Made by a program: the position numbers and the translations under genes. The notes under the pieces were generated by a model. It worked only from the letters and a program-made list of their open reading frames with translations. It did not search any database and was not told the origin of the DNA. From an uncultured Spirochaetota bacterium (lineage in GTDB: Bacteria; Spirochaetota; UBA4802; UBA5368), in the NCBI GenBank assembly GCA_937864375.1, contig CALMJO010000262.1, positions 1 to 56,590 on the forward strand: a DNA stretch of 56,590 nucleotides, given 5' to 3'. Shown piece by piece: positions 1 through 8,209 of the stretch. Positions within the stretch are counted from its first letter, which is position 1. Every line of letters begins with the position of its first letter.

Positions 1-1168
1 GCCCTTCGACCACTTGCGCCAATTCACCCCCATTTTCCACAGCCCCAATCTTCCAGCCCGCAGCACGCATCTCCGCAGCTTTCTGAACAATACGTTCCAA
101 ACCATAGACGCGGATTGCTTTGAGGAGACTGTATTCATTCAAATACAATTGCCCCTTCTCGGGTCGCACATAACGATAGTTTCTCATGCAGACTTTCAAG
201 CTGCCTTGCTGTCCTTCGGCACAATTATTGTTCGTTCCGAGGTGGGAAAATCTATCCTTTCCCCAAACATTGCGCTTCTGGTTTTTCGCCCTCAACGAGT
301 GATTTACATACCGAGTGTTTCTGAAGAGTCCACGTTCGAGGAATGGAAAACTTTGGTCATGCCAAAGCACGGTCTGCGGCGGCAACCATTCGTAGTGGGG
401 TTCAACAGTCTCCTGTCTTTCATCTCTGATGCTTGTGAAAAGCACTGGCCCCTTCCTCATGGCTTGAGTCAATACGAGTGTCCCAATTTGGCAGAAGCCG
501 CGCTCCTCTGCGGTTTTGTCATTGAGATAGACGCTGGCGACAGAACCATTTGCTCGATACCGAGTGCGATAATTATTACTCTTCCTTGTGACGTTGTACA
601 ACGCGAGAACGTCTCCCTGAAGCACAGCTTTGCCTTTCATCATCTCGGAAATGTCCACAGACTTGTCGGGAAGCTCAAAATCCTCGGAAAAATCAGCATT
701 TATCGCGTCTTTCATGAGTTCGCGGACGACGGGAATCAAATCCGAACAGAGAACCTGAATCCTGCGTTTCAAGAGGGTTCCAGTGTTCCTGCCCACGTCG
801 AGCTTCCTGCAAATGTGGGAGGTCGTGAGTGGCTGCGGGTGAAGCTGCACGGCCTCGTGGAACATCCACCCGAATGCCCACAGAGGTATTCGTAGGCTAT
901 GCGCCGGAGTCATACTCGTCAAACTCGAATGAGCCTTACACTTCGGATTCGCACAACGCAGGGCGGTCTCCCTCGTGGAGATGGCCTTGAACTCACTCTG
1001 GCCACACTTGGGACACTGCTTCGGATACAGCGAAAGCAGGAGGGCGCGGGCGAAATCCCTGAAGTATTGCTGGTTCACTTCGGGGTGCTTCGCGGCGAAG
1101 GCAGATTTAGATTTTTGCCGTGGTTTGGTGTTTTGGATTGTTGGAGGAATGGAAGTGTTGGAGTCCAC
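1..1168 (-). CDS. IS1595-like transposase, C-terminus off the window
   Basis: This minus-strand frame is open from 1411 to base 1, with no stop before the edge. It encodes a CPKCG...CANPKC zinc ribbon, then a helical segment (IPLWAFGWMFHEAVQ) and a helix-turn-helix-like stretch. Next comes a domain with WHDQS, VNHS and GTNNNCAEGQQGSLK in the order of the Asp, Asn/His and Asn/Glu positions of IS1595-type DDE/DDN transposases. This would catalyse cut-and-paste transposition in the cytoplasm. No ATG precedes the zinc ribbon in frame. The GTG at 1166-1168 is a possible start, without a clear ribosome binding site. Upstream of it the frame reads a Ser/Thr/Pro/Asn-rich stretch that may be untranslated. 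The codons are AT-richer than in neighbouring genes, consistent with transfer. Family assignment is moderate. Confidence 0.6.
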   Translation of the reverse strand, partial: MDSNTSIPPTIQNTKPRQKSKSAFAAKHPEVNQQYFRDFARALLLSLYPKQCPKCGQSEFKAISTRETALRCANPKCKAHSSLTSMTPAHSLRIPLWAFGWMFHEAVQLHPQPLTTSHICRKLDVGRNTGTLLKRRIQVLCSDLIPVVRELMKDAINADFSEDFELPDKSVDISEMMKGKAVLQGDVLALYNVTRKSNNYRTRYRANGSVASVYLNDKTAEERGFCQIGTLVLTQAMRKGPVLFTSIRDERQETVEPHYEWLPPQTVLWHDQSFPFLERGLFRNTRYVNHSLRAKNQKRNVWGKDRFSHLGTNNNCAEGQQGSLKVCMRNYRYVRPEKGQLYLNEYSLLKAIRVYGLERIVQKAAEMRAAGWKIGAVENGGELAQVVEG

Positions 1169-1363
1169 GGGAGGGTTGGAGGGTTTGGAATCCTCATGGG
1201 TTGTTTGGGTCTTCTTGGCTTTCAGGTTCTTTGCGGTCGTGGATACGGTTTGAGAGTTGCCAGAGGTCGAGGGGGTCGCCTTGGGGTCGTTAGGGGTATT
1301 GGAAACTGACGGAATTGGGGAATTGTCGGAATTGGATGGTTGGCGTTTCGGGTCTAACCTGGC
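1..1363 (-). mobile_element. IS1595-like insertion element, truncated by the window edge
   Basis: The comM homology stops abruptly near 1363 and is replaced by lower-GC sequence encoding a transposase-like protein on the minus strand. The junction side reads ggtctaacctggcactggca on the plus strand, just inside comM. I can see only one end, so neither the inverted repeats nor a target duplication can be checked. The contig stops inside the element, as expected where an assembler meets a multicopy repeat. The family call rests on protein architecture alone, so the exact boundary is an estimate good to about 10 bases. Confidence 0.6.
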
Positions 1364-2408
1364 ACTGGCAGGGATTGCTCGACGCCACCAGCATGAAGTC
1401 GGCCGGGAAGGTCACGGACCCGCTCGCGCGGGCGATCGTGATCTCGCAGTCCTCGAGCGGCTGGCGCAGCGCCTGGATCACGTTGTTCCTGAACTCCACG
1501 AACTCGTCCAGGAACAGAATCCCGTTGTGCGCAAGGGAGACCTCCCCCACGGAGGGTATTTTCCCCCCGCCCACAAGCGCCGCGTCCGAGCTCGTATGGT
1601 GCGGGGAGCGGAACGGGGGCGCGGAGACGAGCCCCTCCCCCGGACCCAGCATTCCCCCCAGCGAATGGATCATGGTGCTGCCAATGGCCTGTTCCCGCGT
1701 GATGGGCGGCAGGATCGATGGAATGCGCCGCGCGAGCATGGTCTTTCCCGAGCCGGGCGGCCCGTACAGGAGGATGTTGTGATGGCCCGCGGCCGCGATC
1801 TCGATCGCGCGCTTGGCCGTCTCCTGCCCGCGCACCTCGCCAAAGTCATACCGGTACGACGGGGACCGCGCAGCCGCCGATTCGTTCCTGTAGGGGACGC
1901 CCGCGCCGCGATACACCCCGATCGCCTCCGCTATGGAGGATACCGGGTATACCGTGATGCCCTCTATGGCCGCGGCCTCGTTCCTGTTTTCATAAGGCAC
2001 GATGATCCGGTCGAACCCCGCCTGCATGAGCCGTATTGCCATCGAGATGGTCCCCCTGACCGGCTTCACGCGCCCGTCAAGCGCGAGCTCCCCCACCATG
2101 GGAATGCCGCGCAGCTCGCAGTCCAGTTGCTCCGTGGACCTCAATATGGCCATGGCGATGGGCAGATCGAAGTTGGAGCCCTGCTTGCGAAAGCCGGCCG
2201 GCGCGAGGTTCACCACGTAATTGCGCGGCGGGAACTCGTGGCCCGTGTTCTCCACGGCCGAACGTATGCGCTCCCTTGCCTCCCGTATGGTGGAATCCGG
2301 AAGGCCCACGATGGTGAAGTTGGGCAGGCCCTTCACTATGTCCACCTCGATCTCCACCACGTGCGCATCTATTCCCTGGAGCGCGAACGAGACTGCCTGT
2401 GCAAGCAT
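1290..2408 (-). pseudogene. comM: comM, Mg-chelatase-like AAA+ ATPase, truncated by the IS element
   Basis: The first ~348 codons encode a clear ComM/YifB protein. An N-terminal Lon-protease-like (ChlI) domain starts MLAQAVSFALQGIDAH. The Walker A is GPPGSGKTMLARR, the Walker B is GILFLDE, and sensor 1 is VASSNPC. Family members run to about 500 residues and continue NPCPCG. Here homology ends right after NPC, and a further ~24 codons read through the insertion to a stop at 1290. The lost part holds the rest of the AAA+ module and the C-terminal Mg-chelatase domain. ComM is known as a hexameric helicase that promotes branch migration in natural transformation. This copy should be inactive, unless the junction is an assembly chimera between an IS copy and the intact gene. 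Confidence 0.85.
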
Positions 2409-2440
2409 GCGACCTCCCTGGTCCAGCCCGGCCCGTGCCG

Positions 2441-2480
2441 GAAATAAAAAGCGGCGACCTCTTCGAGAGGACCGCCGCCC
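2441..2480 (-). terminator. rho-independent terminator of the nucleotidase gene
   Basis: Read on the minus strand, this is a GCGGCG-plus-CCTCT stem with a short cga loop and complementary AGAGG/CGCCGC arm, followed directly by TTTTTATTT. It lies ~65 bases past the nucleotidase stop and ends ~30 bases before the comM start, separating the two minus-strand genes. Confidence 0.85.
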
Positions 2481-2543
2481 TGCAGCGATACGGTAGTGTT
2501 TCGCGCGCCTCCCGAACCTTCTACGCGCGGGGGCGCCGGAATA

Positions 2544-4487
2544 TTAACTGATTTCCCGCTTCCTGAATTTTTTTACGAGCACCCTCGCGACGAGCGCCGC
2601 GCACGCGACGAGCACGATGAAGACCGCGAACGCGATCCAGGTGAGTTTGGTGCCATTCGAGAGGAGCGATACCGGGTTCCAGCTTGGCTGCTTGAGGATA
2701 CGCCCTTGCTTGGCGCGGTACTTTTCCGGTATGTTGGGAAGCCCGTCCTTGTCGGTGTCGGGGAAGCTGCGGATGAATTCCATCACGCCCACCCACTCCT
2801 TGAGCTCCTGGATACCGGGCTTCGCCTTGTCCGCATCAACGCGGAAATCAACGAGGCTCGCGATGGGGTTCCCCTTCCGGTCCTTGGGGACTATGTCCAG
2901 GAAGTGGAAGGTGTAGTCGCCCACAACCTTGAGGAAGGTGGTGTCGTATATATTGGCCGCGATGCGGTAAAGCTGCGTGTTCCCGCCCGAATAGTCGAGC
3001 TCCTTGTAGCCCTCCTCTTCGCTCCCCAGCCAGATGCCGGTCACGCGGTCAAAGAGCACGCGGCGAGGGTTATACGTGAACTTGAGCCCGGAAAACTGCA
3101 GGAAGTACGAGTCCCCCTTCATGGGATAGATGCTCGTGAGCACCTCGAGCGCCTTCTTGATCTCGGAGGCGTACACGTAGATGGTGACGAGCGGGTATGC
3201 CATCGTGCTGTCGTCCATTCCTATTCCCAGCGGGATGGTGCGGAAAACGTCGGCGACGCATACCTTCCCGGTTTTTCCCTTGAGCAGGTGGTCGCGTATG
3301 ACGCCGTTGGACTCCACCGCGACCGCCACCTTCGTGACCGGGTCGGCAGGGTCGGAATCGTACTTGTCCACGTACCAGCGTATTGAATCCGTGATGAGGT
3401 TGCCTATGGTCGATTCGTCTTCCACGAGCTTGAGGTCAAAATCGGTCTTCGCGATGACCTTCCAGTACGCGAGGTTGTACTGCGCCAGCACCGCCTGGTC
3501 GATCTGCCCGATGAAGCCGTCCACCATCCGCTGGATGTTCATGTCGGAGGCGATGGAATCGTTGATGTCGACGAGCCTGTAGCTCTTCACGCGCGCCTTC
3601 CCGTTTTCCCACGCGATGTCGAGCACGCCCAGGGCGCGCGCGTAATCGTGCGCCTGCACGATGATCACGCCGTTCACCACGAGGGGCTTTTCCAGCCGGG
3701 TATGAGTGTGGCCGCTCACGATCACGTCGATCCCCGGGACCTTCTTCGCGAGCGCCTCGTCCTCGGATTCGCTCCCCAGGTACACCCCGCTGTGCGAGAT
3801 GCAGACGACCATGTCGACCTTTTCCTGCTCTCGCAGGATCTTTACCATCTCGCCGGCCGCCTCGAATTTTTTCCTGAACTTAACGGGAGAGGCGAAGGGC
3901 GAGTCGCCGATCGCGATGTCGCCGATCACGCCAAAGAACCCGACCTTGATCCCGTCTATCGTCTTCACCGCGTACGGCTTCACGTACTTCCTGAACGCAG
4001 CCTCCAGCGTGTCGTCCTTGTCGCTCTCCGCGCTGAAGATCGCGCTCGAGAACACGACCTCGGGCATTCCCTTCGCCGCGCCCGAGCTCAGGATGCGCGC
4101 GAGTCCTTTGGGCATGAGGTCGAACTCGTGGTTGCCAAGGGTCACCAGGTCGTAACCCATCGCCTTCATGATGCGCAGCTCGAACGCCTCCTCGCGCACG
4201 AGCATGTGGAAGAGCGAGCCCATCGTGAAATCGCCCGAGTCCAGGAGGAGCACCGGGTTCGTGCGGGCCTTCCTTTCCCCCGCGATCGCGGTGGCGAGCC
4301 TCGCATAAGCGCCTATCGTTGCGTCGTCACCGACCTTGTCCGCCGTGTAATCCAGCTCCGGCGCAAATCCCATCAGGTGCGAATGCATGTCGTTCGTATG
4401 AAGAATCGTGACCGTCTTTTCCGCCGCGGCGAGCGGGACGGTGCAGGCCAGCAGCACGGCGGCCGCGATACCGATGATTCGTTTCAT
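2544..4487 (-). CDS. exported 5'-nucleotidase/UshA-like metallophosphoesterase with C-terminal membrane anchor
   Basis: The 647-residue product has a signal peptide (1-22, ending PLAAA). It then has the metallophosphoesterase signatures TNDMHSH (31-37), DSGDF (83-87), GNHEFD (119-124) and SGHTHTR (258-264), which carry the two-metal ligands of the UshA/5'-nucleotidase family. A nucleotidase C-terminal substrate domain follows (roughly 330-540). The last 33 residues form a hydrophobic helix plus a basic tail, so the enzyme is probably exported and anchored in the inner membrane facing the periplasm. Family members hydrolyse nucleoside 5'-phosphates or UDP-sugars; the substrate cannot be told from sequence. 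The gene stands alone, between an upstream divergent tRNA-modification operon and a downstream terminator. Confidence 0.88.
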   Translation of the reverse strand: MKRIIGIAAAVLLACTVPLAAAEKTVTILHTNDMHSHLMGFAPELDYTADKVGDDATIGAYARLATAIAGERKARTNPVLLLDSGDFTMGSLFHMLVREEAFELRIMKAMGYDLVTLGNHEFDLMPKGLARILSSGAAKGMPEVVFSSAIFSAESDKDDTLEAAFRKYVKPYAVKTIDGIKVGFFGVIGDIAIGDSPFASPVKFRKKFEAAGEMVKILREQEKVDMVVCISHSGVYLGSESEDEALAKKVPGIDVIVSGHTHTRLEKPLVVNGVIIVQAHDYARALGVLDIAWENGKARVKSYRLVDINDSIASDMNIQRMVDGFIGQIDQAVLAQYNLAYWKVIAKTDFDLKLVEDESTIGNLITDSIRWYVDKYDSDPADPVTKVAVAVESNGVIRDHLLKGKTGKVCVADVFRTIPLGIGMDDSTMAYPLVTIYVYASEIKKALEVLTSIYPMKGDSYFLQFSGLKFTYNPRRVLFDRVTGIWLGSEEEGYKELDYSGGNTQLYRIAANIYDTTFLKVVGDYTFHFLDIVPKDRKGNPIASLVDFRVDADKAKPGIQELKEWVGVMEFIRSFPDTDKDGLPNIPEKYRAKQGRILKQPSWNPVSLLSNGTKLTWIAFAVFIVLVACAALVARVLVKKFRKREIS

Positions 4488-4822
4488 CGCATATCTCCTT
4501 GTTAATGTTTGGATCGTGGGGAACCGATTGACGTATCATAGTCGGTACCATCCGCGCGGGCAAGAATAAAATTCGCGCGTCGCCGCCAAAGGGCCAGCCC
4601 GCCCGGTTCGATGCGCATCCGTCCGGCCGGCGCCACAATAATCGGCCCCGCCTAAAAAAATCATTGCGTGAACGATGCGCGAAGATGATGCTCATTGAGG
4701 CTCATGCGCATCTACATTCTCAACGGAGGAACCTTGATCAGGACAACGCGCACCCGATCGCGCTGCCAGGTCTGCCGGAACGCCCTCACCGGGACAGGAA
4801 TTCGCACGCGCGGGCCTGCATC
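4488..4822. other. divergent intergenic region
   Basis: This 335-base gap separates the divergently transcribed nucleotidase and dihydrouridine-synthase genes, and both promoters should lie here. An open frame extends the synthase upstream to 4664. It has no family homology and no ribosome binding site, so I treat it as non-coding. I saw no convincing -35/-10 pair, repeat or RNA structure. Confidence 0.5.
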
Positions 4823-5815
4823 ATGATCGCCCTCGGCCCCCTTCTCATCGAGGGCCCCCTAGGGATGGCGCCCCTCGCCGGCTTCACCGATTCCCCTTTC
4901 AGGAGGCTCGTGCGCCGGTTCGGGGCCGCGCTCACCTTCACCGAGCTCATCAGCGCGGAAGGCATCGCCCGGGGGAACCGCAAGACGTACGACCTCATGC
5001 GCTTCCACAAGGACGAGCGCCCGCTTGGCATACAGATCTTCGGCAAGGACGCAGCGCGCATGGCCGAGGCGGCGGCGCGCGTGGAGGACCTGGGCCCGGA
5101 CCTCATCGACATCAACGTGGGCTGCTGCGCGCCCAAGGTGTGCCACAGCGGCTCGGGGGCGGCGCTCCTGAAAGACCTGGATCTGCTCGGCGCCATCGCT
5201 TCGGCGGTGGTGAAGCGCGTGAAGCTCCCCGTCTCCGCGAAGATACGCCTTGGCTGGGACGACACATCAAGGAACCACCTGGAAACCCTGCGCGTCCTCG
5301 AGGATTCCGGCGTTTCGTTCATCACCGTCCACGGCAGGACGCGCGCGCAGCGCTATACCGGAAGCGCGGACTGGGACGCGATCACGGAGGTACGTGAGCG
5401 CGCCCGCATCCCGGTGATCGGGAACGGCGACATCCACAGCCACGACCAGGCGCTCCAGCGACTCGGGGAATCGGGCTGCGCGGCGGTCATGGTGGGCAGG
5501 GGGGCGATTGGCAATCCCTGGGTGTTTGGCACCCATGTCCCGTCAATGCGCGAACGGGCCGCCGTCATAAGGGAGCATATCGATCTCATGGTGGAGGACT
5601 TCGGCCCCTACGGCCTCGTCCTCATGCGCAAGCACCTGGTCCGCTACGTGCACGGGGTCCGCAACGCGTCCCGGTTCAGGGACGCGTTCGTCCACCAGCA
5701 TACATACGAGGAAATCATCGCACTCGTCGATTCGCTCGCCGAGCTCCCCGAGTCCCATGACGAGGAGGGGGGCGCGACGGGCATACCCCACATCGAGCCG
5801 GAGGACATGGAATGA
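4823..5815 (+). CDS. tRNA-dihydrouridine synthase (DusB-like)
   Basis: The 330-residue flavoprotein reduces uridine to dihydrouridine in tRNA D-loops using FMN and NAD(P)H. The start at MIALGPL matches the family N-terminus, followed by APLAGFTDSPFR. Other signatures are QIFGKD, the catalytic-cysteine loop NVGCCAPKVCHSG (C101), K140 in KIRLGWDD, HGRTR (170-174) and the phosphate-binding GNGDI (200-204). One oddity is that the usual GCP after the catalytic cysteine reads GCC, with a second cysteine replacing the proline. The stop overlaps the rsmI start by four bases (ATGA), so the two are probably translationally coupled. Subfamily B is favoured by the KV.SG.GAAL segment, but A/B/C cannot be settled by eye. 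Confidence 0.88.
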   Translation: MIALGPLLIEGPLGMAPLAGFTDSPFRRLVRRFGAALTFTELISAEGIARGNRKTYDLMRFHKDERPLGIQIFGKDAARMAEAAARVEDLGPDLIDINVGCCAPKVCHSGSGAALLKDLDLLGAIASAVVKRVKLPVSAKIRLGWDDTSRNHLETLRVLEDSGVSFITVHGRTRAQRYTGSADWDAITEVRERARIPVIGNGDIHSHDQALQRLGESGCAAVMVGRGAIGNPWVFGTHVPSMRERAAVIREHIDLMVEDFGPYGLVLMRKHLVRYVHGVRNASRFRDAFVHQHTYEEIIALVDSLAELPESHDEEGGATGIPHIEPEDME

Positions 5816-6531
5816 GCAACGGGACCCTCTACATCATCGCATCCCCCATCGGCAACCTGGAAGACATTACCCTGAGGGCCCTCCGTGTTCTCAGGGAGAG
5901 TGCGGGGCGCGTCTACTGCGAGGACACCCGCCAGACCAGGAAGCTCCTTGACCATTACGGCATCTCCCTGCACGCCCGATCGCTCCACGCGCACTCGTCG
6001 GACGCCCGGATCCAGGAGGCGCTGGACGAGCTGCAGGGCGGCACCTCTATCGCCTACCTCACGGATTCGGGCACTCCCGGGATTTCGGACCCCGGCGCGC
6101 GTCTCGTGGAGCATGCCAGAGCGGCGGGCATTCCCGTGGTGCCGGTCCCCGGGCCCTCGGCGCTCGCGGCGCTCCTCTCGGTGGCGGGGTTCGCCGGGAA
6201 GACCGTCGTTTTCACCGGTTTCCTGAGCAAGCGTGAGGGCCGGATGCGCCGGGAGCTCGAGCGGTACCGGGAATTCGAAGCGGTCATAGTCATGTACGAG
6301 TCACCCTACCGGATCAAGCGCCTCCTGTCGCTGGTCCACTCGGTCTTTCCCTCGTCCATGGTCGCGATCGGCAGGGAGATGACCAAGCTGCACGAGGAAA
6401 TCATCACCGGGACCTCCCGGGAGGTGATGACAGGCCTTGAAAGTCTCACCGCCAGGGGCGAATTCACGGTTGCGGTCTGGAACCGACCGTCGGACGAAAT
6501 CCCGGAAGAGCCATGGGACGATCGGGATTAA
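5812..6531 (+). CDS. rsmI: 16S rRNA (cytidine1402-2'-O)-methyltransferase RsmI
   Basis: The product is 239 residues of the tetrapyrrole-methylase fold. It carries SPIGNLEDIT (11-20), CEDTRQTRKLL, TDSGTPGISDPG (84-95), PVPGPSA (111-117) and FTGFLSK, all diagnostic of RsmI. The enzyme uses SAM to 2'-O-methylate C1402 in the ribosomal P-site region of 16S rRNA. Length is slightly short of the usual ~280 because the C-terminal extra domain is minimal. The start overlaps the dus stop as ATGA, forming a two-gene RNA-modification operon. Confidence 0.95.
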   Translation: MSNGTLYIIASPIGNLEDITLRALRVLRESAGRVYCEDTRQTRKLLDHYGISLHARSLHAHSSDARIQEALDELQGGTSIAYLTDSGTPGISDPGARLVEHARAAGIPVVPVPGPSALAALLSVAGFAGKTVVFTGFLSKREGRMRRELERYREFEAVIVMYESPYRIKRLLSLVHSVFPSSMVAIGREMTKLHEEIITGTSREVMTGLESLTARGEFTVAVWNRPSDEIPEEPWDDRD

Positions 6532-6557
6532 ATCATCGGCCCCCCTTGCCTCGTACG

Positions 6558-6598
6558 CCCCGGGACAGTATATTTATTGATGAATTGTCCGGGGGGTT
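6558..6598 (+). terminator. stem-loop between rsmI and flgM, possible terminator
   Basis: The arms CCCCGGGACA (6558-6567) and TGTCCGGGGGG (from 6586) pair with one bulged base around an AT-rich 18-base loop. No uridine run follows, only ttcattattcatt, so termination efficiency is uncertain. It separates rsmI from the flgM promoter. Confidence 0.4.
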
Positions 6599-6608
6599 CA
6601 TTATTCAT

Positions 6609-6635
6609 TAAAGATTTGACAAATCGCGCCGATAA
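6609..6635 (+). promoter_or_regulatory. sigma-28 (FliA/WhiG-type) promoter of flgM
   Basis: TAAAGATT (6609-6616), an 11-base spacer, then GCCGATAA (6628-6635). The established sigma-28 consensus is TAAAGTTT-N11-GCCGATAA, so only one base differs and the spacing is exact. It sits 31 bases before the flgM start, and the ribosome binding site GAGGG follows. Confidence 0.85.
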
Positions 6636-6666
6636 TAGTAACAGATAGAATAAGAGGGAAACGGCC

Positions 6667-6963
6667 ATGGTTATTGATAAAATTGGCAATATAAACAATA
6701 TCGTCGAGCCCAAGGGCGCCAAAGCGACCCCCAGGAGCCGCGAAACGGGGAAAACCGACCAGGTGGAGATCTCTTCGGAAGGCAAGAAGGCGGCCGAATT
6801 CTCCAGGTATGCCCAGGTAGTCAAGGACACCCCCGACATCCGTCAGGAGAAGGTACGGGAGATCAAGGCGCGCATCCAGGACGGCACCTACGACAAGTTC
6901 AACGACGACCAGGTTCTCCAGATGGTAGCCGACAGGATCGCGACCTATCTGCTCCGCAAATAA
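6667..6963 (+). CDS. flgM: FlgM, anti-sigma-28 factor
   Basis: The 98-residue protein ends with the FlgM signature: DQVEISSEGKKAAEFSR, then TPDIRQEKVREIKARIQDG and VADRIATYLL. FlgM binds sigma-28 and keeps late flagellar genes silent until the hook-basal body is complete, when it is exported through the flagellar type III system. The partner sigma factor is encoded at 20422-21222 and the export gate at 24-31 kb. The gene is preceded by a near-perfect sigma-28 promoter, implying autoregulation, and followed by a strong terminator. The N-terminal 30 residues are variable in the family and serve export. Confidence 0.9.
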   Translation: MVIDKIGNINNIVEPKGAKATPRSRETGKTDQVEISSEGKKAAEFSRYAQVVKDTPDIRQEKVREIKARIQDGTYDKFNDDQVLQMVADRIATYLLRK

Positions 6964-6988
6964 CGGACGACAGGTACATCATAAAGAA

Positions 6989-7019
6989 TAAAAAGCGGAG
7001 GAAAAATCCGCTTTTTTTA
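6989..7019 (+). terminator. rho-independent terminator after flgM
   Basis: A perfect AAAAAGCGGA/TCCGCTTTTT stem with a short ggaaaaa loop runs into a T tract. It ends only 13 bases before the start of the downstream ADH-like gene. The A run on the other side gives it bidirectional potential. Confidence 0.85.
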
Positions 7020-7031
7020 TCCCTGTAAGAC

Positions 7032-8204
7032 ATGGCTACCGCGATAAAATCAGTCACCATACCGGATTTCTACATCCCCACGGAGGTGTACTTAAAGCAG
7101 GACGTGGTATCCGAGCTGGGAGGCATCATAGGCGGCATCGGATCGCGCGCGCTCATAATCACCACGCCGCGCGATCTCCAGAAGTTCTCGGATGCGCTCG
7201 ACAGGGTCGCGCACAGCCTCCACGGGTCCGACATCGCCTTCATCGTGTACGACGACCTGGTTGACATCCCCAACACCGAGTACGTCGATTCGGCCACCTA
7301 CTTCGCCAAGAAATCCCACTGCGACGTGATCGTGGGGTTCGGGGGGATCGAATCGATCAATGTCGCCAAGGCGGTCTCCATCCTGTCCAGCAATTACCTT
7401 TTCTGCGACGATCTCTTCGAGAACCCCCAGGTGAACCAGCCCCTTCCCCTGGTCACCATTCCGACGCATCCCATATTCGGCTTCGAAATCCTGCCTCAGC
7501 TCTTCATCAACGAGATCAAGCACCAGTTCAAGCAGGTGTACGCGCACCGCTACCTGTACCCGCGCGCGACCGTGATTGACCCGGCCTTCGCGACGGTGAT
7601 TGACGACGAGTCAACGGCGTATGGAAGCATCTCGGCCCTTTCCCTTGCGACGGAATCCGTCATCTCCAAGACCAACAACCAGATGGTAAACACCTACGCG
7701 CTCAAGGCGATCGACCTGACGTTCAAGTTCCTGCCCCTGGCGTACCGGGAGCCGGGAAACATCACCGCGCGCGCGCACCTCGCGATGGCGTCCGTCATGT
7801 CGGGCATCGCCTTTACCGTCTGCAACCTTTCGGTGAGCATGGCGATCGCGCTCGCGCTCTCGTCCCGGACGGGGGTAAGCGTACCCCAGTCCATGTCGCT
7901 GCTCCTTCCGCACGTAATGGAGTACAACCTCACCTCGTCGCCCGGCAAGTACGTGCAGATGTCCAAGGTGATGGACGAGGACGTGCGCGATATCACCGTC
8001 ATCGAGGCGGCGATCAAGGCGGTGGAGGGCGTGCGCAAGCTCGAAATCGATTCCGACATTCCCCAGCGCCTTTCCAGTTTCGAGATTCCCAAGACCGAAT
8101 TCTCGCGCATCGCCGAAATCGCCCTCAACTACCCGTTCCTGGAGAACGCCCCCCGGCCCCTCTCCCGCGACGAGATCGAGACCATTCTCATCGCGGCGTA
8201 CTGA
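7032..8204 (+). CDS. iron-containing alcohol dehydrogenase homologue lacking the metal ligands
   Basis: The 390-residue protein follows the group III Fe-ADH fold from end to end, for example RATVIDPAF, the helical C-terminal half and LLPHVMEYN. In the family the catalytic metal is held by Asp and His in MDALTHA, His in AMAHPLG and His in VPHG. The matching positions here are S201, L205, I272 and Q286. The dinucleotide motif GGGSxxD reads GGIESIN (104-110). It is therefore unlikely to be a metal-dependent dehydrogenase, though the frame is intact, so selection on another role is plausible. It is followed after five bases by larB and then larC. A regulatory, scaffolding or novel catalytic role tied to the nickel-pincer cofactor is inference. 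No ribosome binding site stands out. Confidence 0.8.
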   Translation: MATAIKSVTIPDFYIPTEVYLKQDVVSELGGIIGGIGSRALIITTPRDLQKFSDALDRVAHSLHGSDIAFIVYDDLVDIPNTEYVDSATYFAKKSHCDVIVGFGGIESINVAKAVSILSSNYLFCDDLFENPQVNQPLPLVTIPTHPIFGFEILPQLFINEIKHQFKQVYAHRYLYPRATVIDPAFATVIDDESTAYGSISALSLATESVISKTNNQMVNTYALKAIDLTFKFLPLAYREPGNITARAHLAMASVMSGIAFTVCNLSVSMAIALALSSRTGVSVPQSMSLLLPHVMEYNLTSSPGKYVQMSKVMDEDVRDITVIEAAIKAVEGVRKLEIDSDIPQRLSSFEIPKTEFSRIAEIALNYPFLENAPRPLSRDEIETILIAAY

Positions 8205-8209
8205 TACCC

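Noticed and set aside
14..895. Plus-strand 293-residue open frame at the left end
   Set aside because: It is the mirror of the transposase frame on the minus strand, which has the zinc ribbon and DDE-type motifs. The plus frame has no recognisable domain.
1257..2447. Plus-strand 396-residue open frame
   Set aside because: It is antisense to comM, His/Arg-rich, and has no homology, a typical GC-rich shadow frame.
6616..6651. TTGACA upstream of flgM as a sigma-70 promoter
   Set aside because: No -10 hexamer lies at 16-18 bases. The same bases are better explained as part of the sigma-28 promoter.
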